The position numbers and the translations under genes are program-made. A DNA stretch of 6,813 bases, from assembly GCA_035529435.1 (NCBI GenBank), contig DATKWS010000062.1:1-6813 (forward strand). The letters are read 5' to 3'. The stretch comes from DATKWS01 sp035529435. Its GTDB lineage: Bacteria; Krumholzibacteriota; Krumholzibacteriia; Krumholzibacteriales; Krumholzibacteriaceae. Shown in pieces: positions 1-6,608 of the stretch; the first letter of the stretch is position 1; the number at the start of each line of letters is the position of its first letter. The notes under the pieces are model-generated. The model did not search any database. It saw nothing but the letters and a program-made list of their open reading frames with translations, and was not told the DNA's origin.

Positions 1-755
1 GCCGGGTCCTGCCGGTAGAACTTCCGGAGCTCCGCGTACAGCTCGGGATGCCGGGCCTTCAGCTCGACGGGCATTTCGAAGAAAAATTCGGTGGCGACGG
101 CGAAGAACTCGGCGGGATCCTCGGCGCCGTATTCGTCGAGCAACGTTTCCCGGCCGCGCCCGATGTCGCGGACGAGTCTGCGGTACTCGCGCCCCAGCAC
201 GCGGCTCCACGAGCCGTACATCGAGGCGTCGGGAAGATTTGGGGCGCCGTCGTCGCTCCCGCTCTCGCCGTCCAGCTGGTGGGCGAATTCGTGGAAGACC
301 ACGTTGTAGCCGTCATGGATGTCCGCCGCGTCCTCCACGACATCGCTCCACGAGAGGACGAGCGCGCCGCGGTCCCAGGATTCACCCGTGTACTCTTCCA
401 CCTCGTCGCTCATCGTGCCGATCGGATCGTGGCTGTGGACGGGGGCGACGAAGATGTCCGGGTAGACGAGGATCGAGATCAGGTTCGGGTAGAAGTCGGT
501 CTCGCGGTGCAGCAGGAGGATGCAGGCCTGGGCGGCTATGGTGATCCGGATCTCATCGGTCAGACGGAGACCGCCGCACCCCTCGAATTGCTTCTCGGCG
601 AGAAAGACCTGGATCAGTCCCTGGAGCTCCCGCCGGTCGTCCGGTGGGAGGTGCCGGTAGTACGGAACGTTTCGTTCGATGAACCCGAGCCAATCCGGCG
701 GAAACGGCCGCCCCATGAGCCGCCGGCGCCTTCTCCTCTTGAAAAATCCGAACAT
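1..755 (-). CDS. mtfA: MtfA-like zinc metallopeptidase (M90), C-terminus cut by window edge
   Basis: The minus strand reads 251 codons without a stop from ATG at 755-753 to the window edge. The product matches the MtfA (Mlc titration factor A) family. The zinc-peptidase motif HEFAHQLD starts at residue 155 (ligands H155 and H159, catalytic E156). The downstream motif DEYGAEDPAEFF supplies the conserved Tyr (Y209) and third zinc ligand (E216), with the same Tyr-Glu spacing as Y205/E212 of the enterobacterial enzyme. The N-terminus is MFGFFK followed by six Arg. The last visible residues, FYRQDP, match the FYQQDP near the end of E. coli MtfA, so probably only some 10-25 residues are missing. 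MtfA is a cytosolic peptidase; in E. coli it also binds the glucose repressor Mlc, but nothing here shows an Mlc partner. A GAGGTG SD-like stretch lies just before the ATG; an in-frame GTG two codons earlier is an alternative start. It is transcribed divergently from the kinase operon. Family assignment is firm; the physiological role is inferred. Confidence 0.93.
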   Translation of the reverse strand, partial: MFGFFKRRRRRRLMGRPFPPDWLGFIERNVPYYRHLPPDDRRELQGLIQVFLAEKQFEGCGGLRLTDEIRITIAAQACILLLHRETDFYPNLISILVYPDIFVAPVHSHDPIGTMSDEVEEYTGESWDRGALVLSWSDVVEDAADIHDGYNVVFHEFAHQLDGESGSDDGAPNLPDASMYGSWSRVLGREYRRLVRDIGRGRETLLDEYGAEDPAEFFAVATEFFFEMPVELKARHPELYAELRKFYRQDP

Positions 756-825
756 ACGCACCTCGAACCGTTTCTTCACGGTATAATCTACACCGCATCG
801 TCCCCGGGCGGTATCGATATTTTCT

Positions 826-854
826 TTGACATTCGATCAGGCTTATGATACAAA
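826..854 (+). promoter_or_regulatory. Candidate sigma70-type promoter ahead of the intergenic terminator
   Basis: A perfect -35 box TTGACA (826-831) is followed after 17 bases by TACAAA (849-854), a 4/6 match to the -10 consensus. TATGAT at 844-849 is a better -10 sequence but its 12-base spacing is too short. Transcription would begin near 861 and meet the hairpin and T-tract at 881-924 almost at once, so this promoter may drive a short RNA rather than the kinase mRNA. Seen by eye only. Confidence 0.38.
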
Positions 855-880
855 TATAGACAGAGTCTAACTCTCTCATT

Positions 881-924
881 GGGCATACTCTCGATTCTTC
901 GAGTGGGGGGTATGCTCCTTTTTT
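881..924 (+). terminator. Probable intrinsic terminator in the divergent gap
   Basis: GCATAC (883-888) pairs with GTATGC (910-915). The outer flank adds one G-U and one G-C pair. An inner stem CTCGA (890-894) pairs with TCGAG (899-903) around the loop TTCT. The right arm carries an extra run of G that would bulge. Six T follow at 919-924. No gene lies upstream on this strand, since mtfA runs the other way, so the terminator must end a short transcript from the 826-854 promoter, attenuate the kinase mRNA, or insulate the two divergent units. Confidence 0.55.
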
Positions 925-990
925 ATTGCCCGGTCCATGAACCCGCGAACGTGCATGCGGGCCCCGCCCCTTCCGGCGCGATGTAGCCCC

Positions 991-1020
991 TTGAGGAAAG
1001 ATGTCCCGAAGGGTTATACT
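991..1020 (+). promoter_or_regulatory. Candidate promoter of the kinase-regulator operon
   Basis: TTGAGG (991-996, 4/6 to TTGACA) and TATACT (1015-1020, 5/6 to TATAAT) are separated by 18 bases. Transcription would begin near 1027, giving a leader of about 70 bases before the chosen kinase start at 1098. It lies downstream of the 881-924 terminator, so it could supply the operon mRNA regardless of that terminator. Confidence 0.42.
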
Positions 1021-1097
1021 GGGACGTGTTCACGGCGGGACCGGATTTATCTCGATACGTTCCGCGGCGGTACGGATTCGGCACAGGGAGCATGTTC

Positions 1098-2408
1098 ATG
1101 ACGAGGGTGAGTCTTACCGGCGATCAGCTCGTCGTCTTTATTCTATTTTTCAAGATGGGGATCATGGCGGCGGTGGCCGTCGTGCTCGTGACGTCGAGTT
1201 TTTTCAAACGGCTCCTCCTTCGCGACCGGCGGACGGAGCGGGAGAGCTGGCAGTTCTCGCTGATCTTCGGCATCCTGCTGCTGGCCGGTACGGCGGTGCG
1301 TGTCCTGGCCGGCTACGAGGGACTCGATCTCTCGCTCTCGGGGACGTTTCTCGTGGGGCTCCTGGCGGGTATGGCGCAGGGCTCGTCGATCGGCGCCCTG
1401 GTGAGCCTTCCCGCCGTGCTCAGGGGCGAATGGGCGGCGCTCCCCTTCACGGTCCTCTGCGGCCTCGCGGGAGGAATCATACGGAGGGTCACCGCGCGTC
1501 GTGAGGAATTCTGGGATTTCTCCCCCCTGCCTCCCAACAACGTCTTGCGGTCATTCAAAACGTTCAGGGCGGAGCGGCGCATCGACGCACGCGCCCTGAT
1601 CATCGTCTCGATATTGATTCTGGAGCTGGTCAGGACCGGTGTTGCGCGGTGGACCACGCCCTCCGCTCTGTTCGCCCTTCGAATGGATCACTCCTGGATG
1701 GTACTCGTCGTATGGCTCTCGACCCTCGCCTGCGTCGGCATCCCGCTCAAGATATGGCACAACACGCGTGTCGAGGAGATGCTCGAAGAGCAGCGGATGG
1801 CCACGGTGCGCGCCCGGTTCGAGGCGCTCCGCAGCCAGATCAACCCACATTTTCTCTTCAATACGTTGAACGCCGCCACGTCCTGTATCTGGACGGAGCC
1901 CGACAAGGCGCGCTGGATCCTCGTCAAGCTCTCGCAGATACTCCGGCGGCTGCTGCACGGCACCGAGGATTTCGTGCCCCTCAGCAAGGAGCTCGAGTTC
2001 ATCGATGACTACCTGAGTCTCGAGGAGGCGCGATTCGGCAAGGACAAGATCCGGTTCGAGAAGGAGGTCGATCCCCGTGCATTCGATGTCCCCGTGCCGG
2101 CGATGATCCTGCAGCCCCTCGTCGAGAACGCCGTCAAGCACGGCATATCGCGCAAGAGGGAGGGCGGAACGATCAGGATCGATGCGGTGCGCGAGGGGGA
2201 TTGGCTGCGCGTGTCGATCAGTGATGACGGCATGGGATTCAACGGTGCGGAGCGGACGGGGATCGGGCTCAGCAACGTACGCGAGCGCCTGCAGGTGGCC
2301 TACGGGGTGCAGGGCTCGCTGGAGATCGCCTCCGCCTCCGGCGGGGGGGCCTGCGTTTCGGTGCGGATTCCCGTCGAGAGGGGATCGGAGCATGCGAAAA
2401 GGCCCTGA
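1098..2408 (+). CDS. LytS-like membrane sensor histidine kinase (5TMR-LYT type, no GAF)
   Basis: This 436-residue sensor kinase probably autophosphorylates on a histidine and passes the phosphate to the regulator encoded next. Hydrophobic segments at about 11-35, 52-72, 81-108 (probably two helices) and 113-129 form a 5TMR-LYT-like sensor; its GLLAGMAQGSSIGALVSLPA and CGLAGGIIRR stretches are typical of that family. Two further membrane segments follow at about 165-178 and 200-218. The cytoplasmic part has the His_kinase (LytS/YehU) H-box QINPHFLFNTLN with H251, the N-box LVENAVKHG (N344), and the ATP-binding glycine motifs DDGMGF (376-381) and GIGLSNVRERL (388-398). LytS itself has a GAF domain between sensor and kinase; here there is no room for one. 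The start at 1098 was chosen because AGGGAG (1085-1090) sits seven bases upstream. The ATG at 1026 would add 24 residues that do not look membrane-directed and would start at the predicted transcription start; ATG 1092 is too near the SD. The signal sensed is unknown. Confidence 0.92.
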   Translation: MTRVSLTGDQLVVFILFFKMGIMAAVAVVLVTSSFFKRLLLRDRRTERESWQFSLIFGILLLAGTAVRVLAGYEGLDLSLSGTFLVGLLAGMAQGSSIGALVSLPAVLRGEWAALPFTVLCGLAGGIIRRVTARREEFWDFSPLPPNNVLRSFKTFRAERRIDARALIIVSILILELVRTGVARWTTPSALFALRMDHSWMVLVVWLSTLACVGIPLKIWHNTRVEEMLEEQRMATVRARFEALRSQINPHFLFNTLNAATSCIWTEPDKARWILVKLSQILRRLLHGTEDFVPLSKELEFIDDYLSLEEARFGKDKIRFEKEVDPRAFDVPVPAMILQPLVENAVKHGISRKREGGTIRIDAVREGDWLRVSISDDGMGFNGAERTGIGLSNVRERLQVAYGVQGSLEIASASGGGACVSVRIPVERGSEHAKRP

Positions 2409-2424
2409 CGCCGCGGGTAGGCGG

Positions 2425-2434
2425 GACCGTTCGG
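2425..2434 (+). repeat. GACCGTTCGG copy 1, candidate LytTR half-site
   Basis: This 10-mer lies in the 39-base gap between kinase and regulator genes and recurs exactly at 3238-3247 in the gap after the regulator gene. Its inner nine bases fit the degenerate LytTR half-site consensus [TA][AC][CA]GTTN[AG][TG]. No second half-site is seen at the expected spacing, and GTTCG is frequent in this DNA, so it may be chance. Confidence 0.2.
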
Positions 2435-2447
2435 GAGGGGACGGAAC

Positions 2448-3215
2448 ATGATCGAAAACGATTCGCTGCGTGTTCTCATCGTCGACGACGAAGCGCCGGC
2501 CCGCTGGGACATACGGCGCATGCTCGGCAAGATCGCGCGTATCGAGATCGCCGGTGAGGCGGCGGACGGCCTCGAAGCGGTCGAGATGATCCGGAAGGCG
2601 CGTCCCGACGTGGTGCTGCTCGACATTCAGATGCCGGGCCTCGATGGATTCCAGGTCATCGAGAAGCTCGGGGACATGGAAGGTATACCCGCGGTCATCT
2701 TCATCACGGCCTACGATCAGTACGCGGTGCGCGCATTCGAGGTCCATGCCGTCGACTACCTCCTCAAGCCGGTGGAGGAGGAGCGGCTCGTCGAGGCGAT
2801 CGAGCGGATGCGGCGCATACGGCAGGGGCTCGAGCAGCGCTCCGATCTGGCGGCGCTGGTGCGCACGATCAGCAGCGGGCCGAAACGGATTCCCATCAGG
2901 CAGGGAAGCGGGCACCTGGTTGTCAGTGAGGATGACATCCTCTACGCCACGCTCGCCTCGGGAGAGGTCGTGGCCGCAACGGGCAGGATCGAGGGCGCGA
3001 CGAACTTCCGTTCGCTCGAAGGTTTGATGCAGGAGCTTACGCCGGGCAAGTTCGCCCGCGCGCACCGTTCGTACATCGTGAACCTCCAGAGGATACACGA
3101 GATCACGCCGTGGCTCAGCGGCAGCTACCGGCTGCGTCTCGGGAATGCGGAAGGCCCCGTGATACCGCTCAGCCGCGCACAGGCGCGCGAGCTCCGCAAG
3201 TTATTAAAATTTTAA
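2448..3215 (+). CDS. LytTR-family response regulator (REC + LytTR DNA-binding)
   Basis: This 255-residue response regulator is the probable partner of the upstream kinase: an N-terminal receiver domain joined to a LytTR DNA-binding domain. The receiver (about 7-122) has the acidic pair D13/D14, phosphoacceptor D59 in VVLLDIQMPG, the conserved switch residue T87 in FITAYD and K107 in YLLKP, so all the usual catalytic residues are present. The LytTR domain (about 146-255) shows the family signature FARAHRSYIVNLQRI near 202-216 and the closing basic stretch ARELRKLLKF. Length is normal for LytR/AlgR regulators. The start is well supported: GGGAGGGG (2433-2440) lies seven bases before the ATG, and the gene begins 39 bases after the kinase stop, as in a two-gene operon. 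It should bind DNA as a transcription regulator; its targets are not shown by the sequence, although regulation of its own operon or of the adjacent activase pair is plausible. Confidence 0.95.
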   Translation: MIENDSLRVLIVDDEAPARWDIRRMLGKIARIEIAGEAADGLEAVEMIRKARPDVVLLDIQMPGLDGFQVIEKLGDMEGIPAVIFITAYDQYAVRAFEVHAVDYLLKPVEEERLVEAIERMRRIRQGLEQRSDLAALVRTISSGPKRIPIRQGSGHLVVSEDDILYATLASGEVVAATGRIEGATNFRSLEGLMQELTPGKFARAHRSYIVNLQRIHEITPWLSGSYRLRLGNAEGPVIPLSRAQARELRKLLKF

Positions 3216-3237
3216 AAGTTGTTTAACCACTGTTTCC

Positions 3238-3247
3238 GACCGTTCGG
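3238..3247 (+). repeat. GACCGTTCGG copy 2, candidate LytTR half-site
   Basis: This is an exact copy of the 10-mer at 2425-2434, here 23 bases after the regulator stop codon and upstream of the activase gene. It forms the left arm of the 3241-3267 inverted repeat. At 21 bases downstream (3260-3268) ACCGAACGC keeps six of nine positions but lacks the GTT core, so a true direct-repeat operator is doubtful. Confidence 0.22.
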
Positions 3248-3267
3248 CCGTGAATTTCGACCGAACG
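3241..3267 (+). terminator. GC-rich stem-loop after the regulator gene (weak terminator or operator)
   Basis: CGTTCGG (3241-3247) pairs perfectly with CCGAACG (3261-3267). Inside, one mismatch is followed by two more C-G pairs around the loop TGAATTT. It begins 26 bases after the kinase-regulator operon ends, the right place for a terminator. The following sequence, ctgtatatttctt, is T-rich but broken rather than a clean T-tract. It could instead be an operator, since it contains the repeated 10-mer. Confidence 0.4.
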
Positions 3268-3278
3268 CTGTATATTTC

Positions 3279-3306
3279 TTGCGCCATCCACCGCCTATTG
3301 TAGAAT
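3279..3306 (+). promoter_or_regulatory. Weak promoter candidate for the activase gene
   Basis: TAGAAT (3301-3306, 5/6 to the -10 consensus) lies 16 bases after TTGCGC (3279-3284, only 3/6 to the -35 consensus), in the AT-richer 204-base gap before the activase gene. A poor -35 with a good -10 could mean an activator is needed, but this is inference. TATAAC at 3360-3365 is another -10-like sequence without a usable -35. Confidence 0.25.
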
Positions 3307-3419
3307 TTTAACGAATTATGAAAATAGTAACGGCTCATGTAGTTTTTTGACGTTCCGGATATAACCGGCTGATGAAGCTGCATGGCGCCGAAAAGTACAT
3401 ACATGTGAGGAGTGAAATC

Positions 3420-6400
3420 GTGAGGAAACTCAGCCTGGGAATCGATGTCGGAACGGTGAGCGCCAAGTGGGCGCTCATCGGACCGCGGGATCGCATCGAG
3501 AAGCTGGGGGCCGCGGCCGGTGGCGCCGTCGACCGCATTCACCCGTTTCCATCCGATCCGGACCGGGCGATCGCCGTGTCGCGGTACCACCGTGTGCAGG
3601 GGCGGCCGCTCGATGTGGTGGTCCGGCAGGTCGGGGAGCTTCTCGATCACATCACGCCGGAGGAACTGGGCGGCGTCATGATTACCGGTTCGGCGGGAAA
3701 ACTCGTTGGCAATTCCCTCTGCCTCCCGGTCGAGAACGAGTTCAAGGCCGCCGCAACCGGCGTCGGCACGATACACCCGGACGTTGAAAATATCTTTGAA
3801 ATGGGCGGCGAGAACTCCAAGTTCATCCGGATATCGAACGAGGGCGGCGTTATCGGCATCGTCGACTACGAGACGAACGGCGACTGCGCGGCGGGGACGG
3901 GTTCCTTCATGGACCAGCAGGCGAGCAGGCTGCGGTTCCGGATCGAGGAGGTGGGCGATCTCGTCTGTACCACGGAGCGCGCCCCCAAGATCGCCGGGCG
4001 GTGCAGCGTCTTCGCCAAGTCCGACATGATCCATGCGCAGCAGAAGGGGTACCGGCCGCAGGAGGTCCTCAAGGGGCTCTGCGAGGCTGTCGCCCGGAAC
4101 TTCAAGAGCAACATCGCGAAGGGGAAGGATGTTCACGGGAGAACCGCATTCATCGGGGGAGTCGCGTTGAACCGCGGCGTTGCCGAGGCGGTGCGGGGGA
4201 TATTCGAGCTGGACGAGAATGATTTCTTCATCCCCGAGGCGTGCGTGCATCTCGGCGCGATCGGCGCGGCGATCCTCGCCTCGAAGAACGGCGATGGATT
4301 CGACGTGGCGTGCTTCACGGATAATCTGAAGAGTCTCTCCGGGAGCGGCAAACGGGAGTTTCCTTCCTGGCGGCGCCTGACGAGAGAAAATGTCCTCTTC
4401 CTCCGCGACCGCATCGAGACGTACTCGTTCGAGGGGCGCACGCTTCCCGTCGACGCCTACCTCGGTATCGACGTCGGGTCGGTCAGCACGAACCTCGCCC
4501 TGATCGACAACGACGGCCGGGTTATCAAGGAAATCTACCTCCGCACGCAGGCGCGGCCGATAGAGGTCGTGCACAGCGGGCTCCAGGAGATACAGCATGA
4601 GATCGGTGACCGTGTGCGTGTCCGTGGTGTCGGCACGACCGGATCGGGCCGCGAGCTGATCGGTGAGCTGATCGGCGCCGATACGATCAACGATGAGATC
4701 ACCGCGCACAAGACGGGTGCGTCGTTTATCGGCGGGCGCCTGATACAGAAGAAAGTCGACACGATCTTCGAGATCGGTGGGCAGGATTCAAAATACATCC
4801 GCATCGACGAGGGGGTTGTGGTCGATTTCACGATGAACGAGGCGTGCGCGGCCGGCACGGGATCGTTCCTCGAGGAGCAGGCGGAGAAGCTCGACGTGAA
4901 TATCGTGAATGAGTTCGCCGAGCGCGCCTTTTCCTCCGAGGCGCCGATCCGCCTCGGTGAACGGTGCACCGTCTACATGGAGCAGGACGTTTCGGCCTAC
5001 ATGAAGCGCGGGGCCACGAAGAACGACATCATCGGGGGGCTCGCCTACTCGGTCGTGCAGAACTACCTCAACCGCGTCGTTCGCGGGCGGAGGATCGGAA
5101 GCGTGATCTTTTTCCAGGGCGGGACGGCGTACAACGACGCGGTGGCCGCCGCATTCAGCGAGGTTCTCGGCACCGAGATCATCGTGCCGCCCCACAACGG
5201 GGTGATCGGTGCGATCGGCTCGGCGCTCCTTGCGCGGGAGAAGGTGCAGGCGCTGGAACTGTCGACGACCTTCCGCGGGTACGACCTCACGGTGATCGAC
5301 TACAAGATTCGCGAGTTCACCTGCAAGGGGTGCACGAACTACTGTGACATCAAGGAATTCAATGTCGAGGGCGAGAAGACGTACTGGGGCGACAAGTGCA
5401 GTGAACGCTACCGAAAAAAGGCCAAGGTTCCGAAGAAGCCCGTGATCGATGATCTCGTCGCCCGCTACGGGGAGCTGCTCGAGCGGGATGCGATCCCATT
5501 TGTCGAGGAGCGGCTCGGCACGCGAATCGATTGTTCGCCGCAGTCCGGCACTGGTGCACCGCGTATCGGGATTCCCCGCGCGATGTACTACTACGACCGG
5601 TTCCCCTTCTGGAGCACCTACTTCCGGGCGATGGGGATGGAAGTGGTCGTGAGCCCGCGCACCAATAAAGAAATCATACATCTCGGTCTCGAGTCGATCG
5701 TCGCCGAGCCGTGCTTCCCGATACAGGTCGCGCACGGGCACGTGGCCTATCTCCTCGAGAAGGAGAAGCTCGATAGTATATTTATTCCCAATCTCGTCGA
5801 CGCGGAGACCGACATCCCCGAGATCAATTCGTACATGTGCCCCTGGGGCCAGACGCTGCCGTTCGTGATCCGGCGGACCCCGCTGTTCGAGGGCCGCGAG
5901 GAATTCATTGCGGCCCCCACGATACACTTCCGGCAGAACGAGCGGTTCGTCGAACGCGAGATGTGGGCGTTCGCGAAGCCGTACGGCATAAAGCGCCGCC
6001 GGCACAAGCTCGCCGTGCGGGCCGCCTACGCGGCGCAGCGCCTCTTCCGCGAGGAGCTGGAGCGGGCCGGGCGCGCGGCGCTCGCCACGCTCGAAGAGAC
6101 GGGCGAATGCGGCGTGATCCTCGTCGGGCGGCCGTACAACGTCATGGACCGCGAGGCGAACCTCGACGTTCTCAGCAAGCTCAGAGATAATTACGGATCG
6201 AACGTCGTTCCGATCTTCTTTCTCCCGCTAGAGGGCATTGGTATCAGGGACATCGGGAGCAACATGTTTTGGAACTTCGGCAAGAAGATTCTCCAGGCGG
6301 CGCGGCTCGCCGCTCAGAAGGAAAACCTGCACATGATCTATGTGACGAACTTCAAGTGCGGCCCGGACTCGTACGTGAAGCATTACACGATCAAGGCGGC

Positions 6401-6608
6401 GCTCAGGCCGTACCTCACGCTTCAGTTCGACGCGCACGGCAACGACGCCGGCATCATGACACGGTGCGAGGCGTACCTCGACAGTAAAGGAGTGCTCAGA
6501 TGGTGGAAGCAACCGCTGGAACCCTTCAAGGGCGAAATCTCTACATCCCCCGCATGTCGTACGGGGGAGCCAGAGCCTTCGCCTCGGCCTTCCGTTACCT
6601 CGGGGTAA
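3420..6608 (+). CDS. Tandem BadF/HgdC-type CoA-dehydratase/reductase activase with DUF2229 region
   Basis: This 1062-residue protein has two BcrAD/BadFG/HgdC ATPase domains of the ASKHA fold. Domain 1 (about 1-300) has GIDVGT (7-12), GGENSK (129-134), C156 in CAAGTG and C195 in CSVFAKSD. Domain 2 (about 346-615) has GIDVGS (349-354), GGQDSK (453-458), C476 in CAAGTG and C516 in CTVYMEQD. In HgdC-type activases the two corresponding cysteines of each subunit hold one [4Fe-4S] cluster across the dimer, so this chain could form its own pseudo-dimer. A linker follows with C635, C638, C642 and C660. A DUF2229/COG3580-like region starts at IGIPRAMYYYD (716) and ends near RCEAYLDS (1022). Such activases use ATP to drive low-potential electron transfer to a dehydratase or reductase; the substrate here is unknown. 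GTG 3420 is preferred over ATG 3372 because AGGAG (3408-3412) lies seven bases ahead and family similarity starts just after it. The last 40 residues overlap the next gene and look non-native. Confidence 0.9.
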   Translation: MRKLSLGIDVGTVSAKWALIGPRDRIEKLGAAAGGAVDRIHPFPSDPDRAIAVSRYHRVQGRPLDVVVRQVGELLDHITPEELGGVMITGSAGKLVGNSLCLPVENEFKAAATGVGTIHPDVENIFEMGGENSKFIRISNEGGVIGIVDYETNGDCAAGTGSFMDQQASRLRFRIEEVGDLVCTTERAPKIAGRCSVFAKSDMIHAQQKGYRPQEVLKGLCEAVARNFKSNIAKGKDVHGRTAFIGGVALNRGVAEAVRGIFELDENDFFIPEACVHLGAIGAAILASKNGDGFDVACFTDNLKSLSGSGKREFPSWRRLTRENVLFLRDRIETYSFEGRTLPVDAYLGIDVGSVSTNLALIDNDGRVIKEIYLRTQARPIEVVHSGLQEIQHEIGDRVRVRGVGTTGSGRELIGELIGADTINDEITAHKTGASFIGGRLIQKKVDTIFEIGGQDSKYIRIDEGVVVDFTMNEACAAGTGSFLEEQAEKLDVNIVNEFAERAFSSEAPIRLGERCTVYMEQDVSAYMKRGATKNDIIGGLAYSVVQNYLNRVVRGRRIGSVIFFQGGTAYNDAVAAAFSEVLGTEIIVPPHNGVIGAIGSALLAREKVQALELSTTFRGYDLTVIDYKIREFTCKGCTNYCDIKEFNVEGEKTYWGDKCSERYRKKAKVPKKPVIDDLVARYGELLERDAIPFVEERLGTRIDCSPQSGTGAPRIGIPRAMYYYDRFPFWSTYFRAMGMEVVVSPRTNKEIIHLGLESIVAEPCFPIQVAHGHVAYLLEKEKLDSIFIPNLVDAETDIPEINSYMCPWGQTLPFVIRRTPLFEGREEFIAAPTIHFRQNERFVEREMWAFAKPYGIKRRRHKLAVRAAYAAQRLFREELERAGRAALATLEETGECGVILVGRPYNVMDREANLDVLSKLRDNYGSNVVPIFFLPLEGIGIRDIGSNMFWNFGKKILQAARLAAQKENLHMIYVTNFKCGPDSYVKHYTIKAALRPYLTLQFDAHGNDAGIMTRCEAYLDSKGVLRWWKQPLEPFKGEISTSPACRTGEPEPSPRPSVTSG
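6486..6492 (+). promoter_or_regulatory. Shine-Dalgarno of the second activase-related gene, inside the first gene
   Basis: AAAGGAG lies seven bases before ATG 6500 and decides that start. It overlaps a TAA (6485-6487) in the reading frame of the downstream gene, just where family-like sequence of the upstream protein ends. This suggests that the normal arrangement was stop, SD and start in close succession, with translational coupling. Confidence 0.7.

Larger units (their letters stand above)
756..1097. other. Divergent intergenic region between mtfA and the kinase gene
   Basis: These 342 bases separate two divergent genes and hold no convincing coding region. The part from about 780 to 875 is AT-richer than its surroundings. 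It contains, in plus-strand order, a good -35/-10 pair (826-854), a short inverted repeat AGAGT-CTA-ACTCT (862-874), a hairpin with a T-tract (881-924) and a second promoter-like pair (991-1020). No convincing minus-strand promoter for mtfA could be picked out by eye. The ATG at 1026 that would extend the kinase lies about where transcription from the 991-1020 promoter would start, so it was not used. Confidence 0.6.

Noticed and set aside
48..848. Plus-strand open frame of 266 codons over the left end
   Set aside because: It is antisense to the MtfA gene, whose HEXXH motif and conserved Tyr/Glu are intact. The frame also runs through the AT-rich promoter region with no family-like sequence.
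1026..1097. N-terminal extension of the kinase to ATG 1026
   Set aside because: It has no SD, would start at the predicted transcription start, and adds 24 residues unlike a sensor N-terminus. ATG 1098 has a well-spaced AGGGAG.
1551..3098. Long minus-strand open frame of 515 codons opposite the kinase and regulator genes
   Set aside because: It lies antisense to two genes with clear family motifs. Its product is rich in Arg, Asp, His and Leu with no recognisable domain, as expected from the codon bias of GC-rich genes.
3372..3419. N-terminal extension of the activase to ATG 3372
   Set aside because: There is no good SD before it, and the ASKHA domain begins immediately after GTG 3420, which has AGGAG seven bases upstream.
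3204..4709. Minus-strand open frame of 501 codons opposite the first activase domain
   Set aside because: It is antisense to conserved ATPase motifs, has no recognisable domain and no convincing ribosome site. It is a shadow of the codon bias.
4788..6005. Minus-strand open frame of 405 codons opposite the second activase domain and DUF2229 region
   Set aside because: It is another antisense shadow with low-complexity, charged composition and no family signature.
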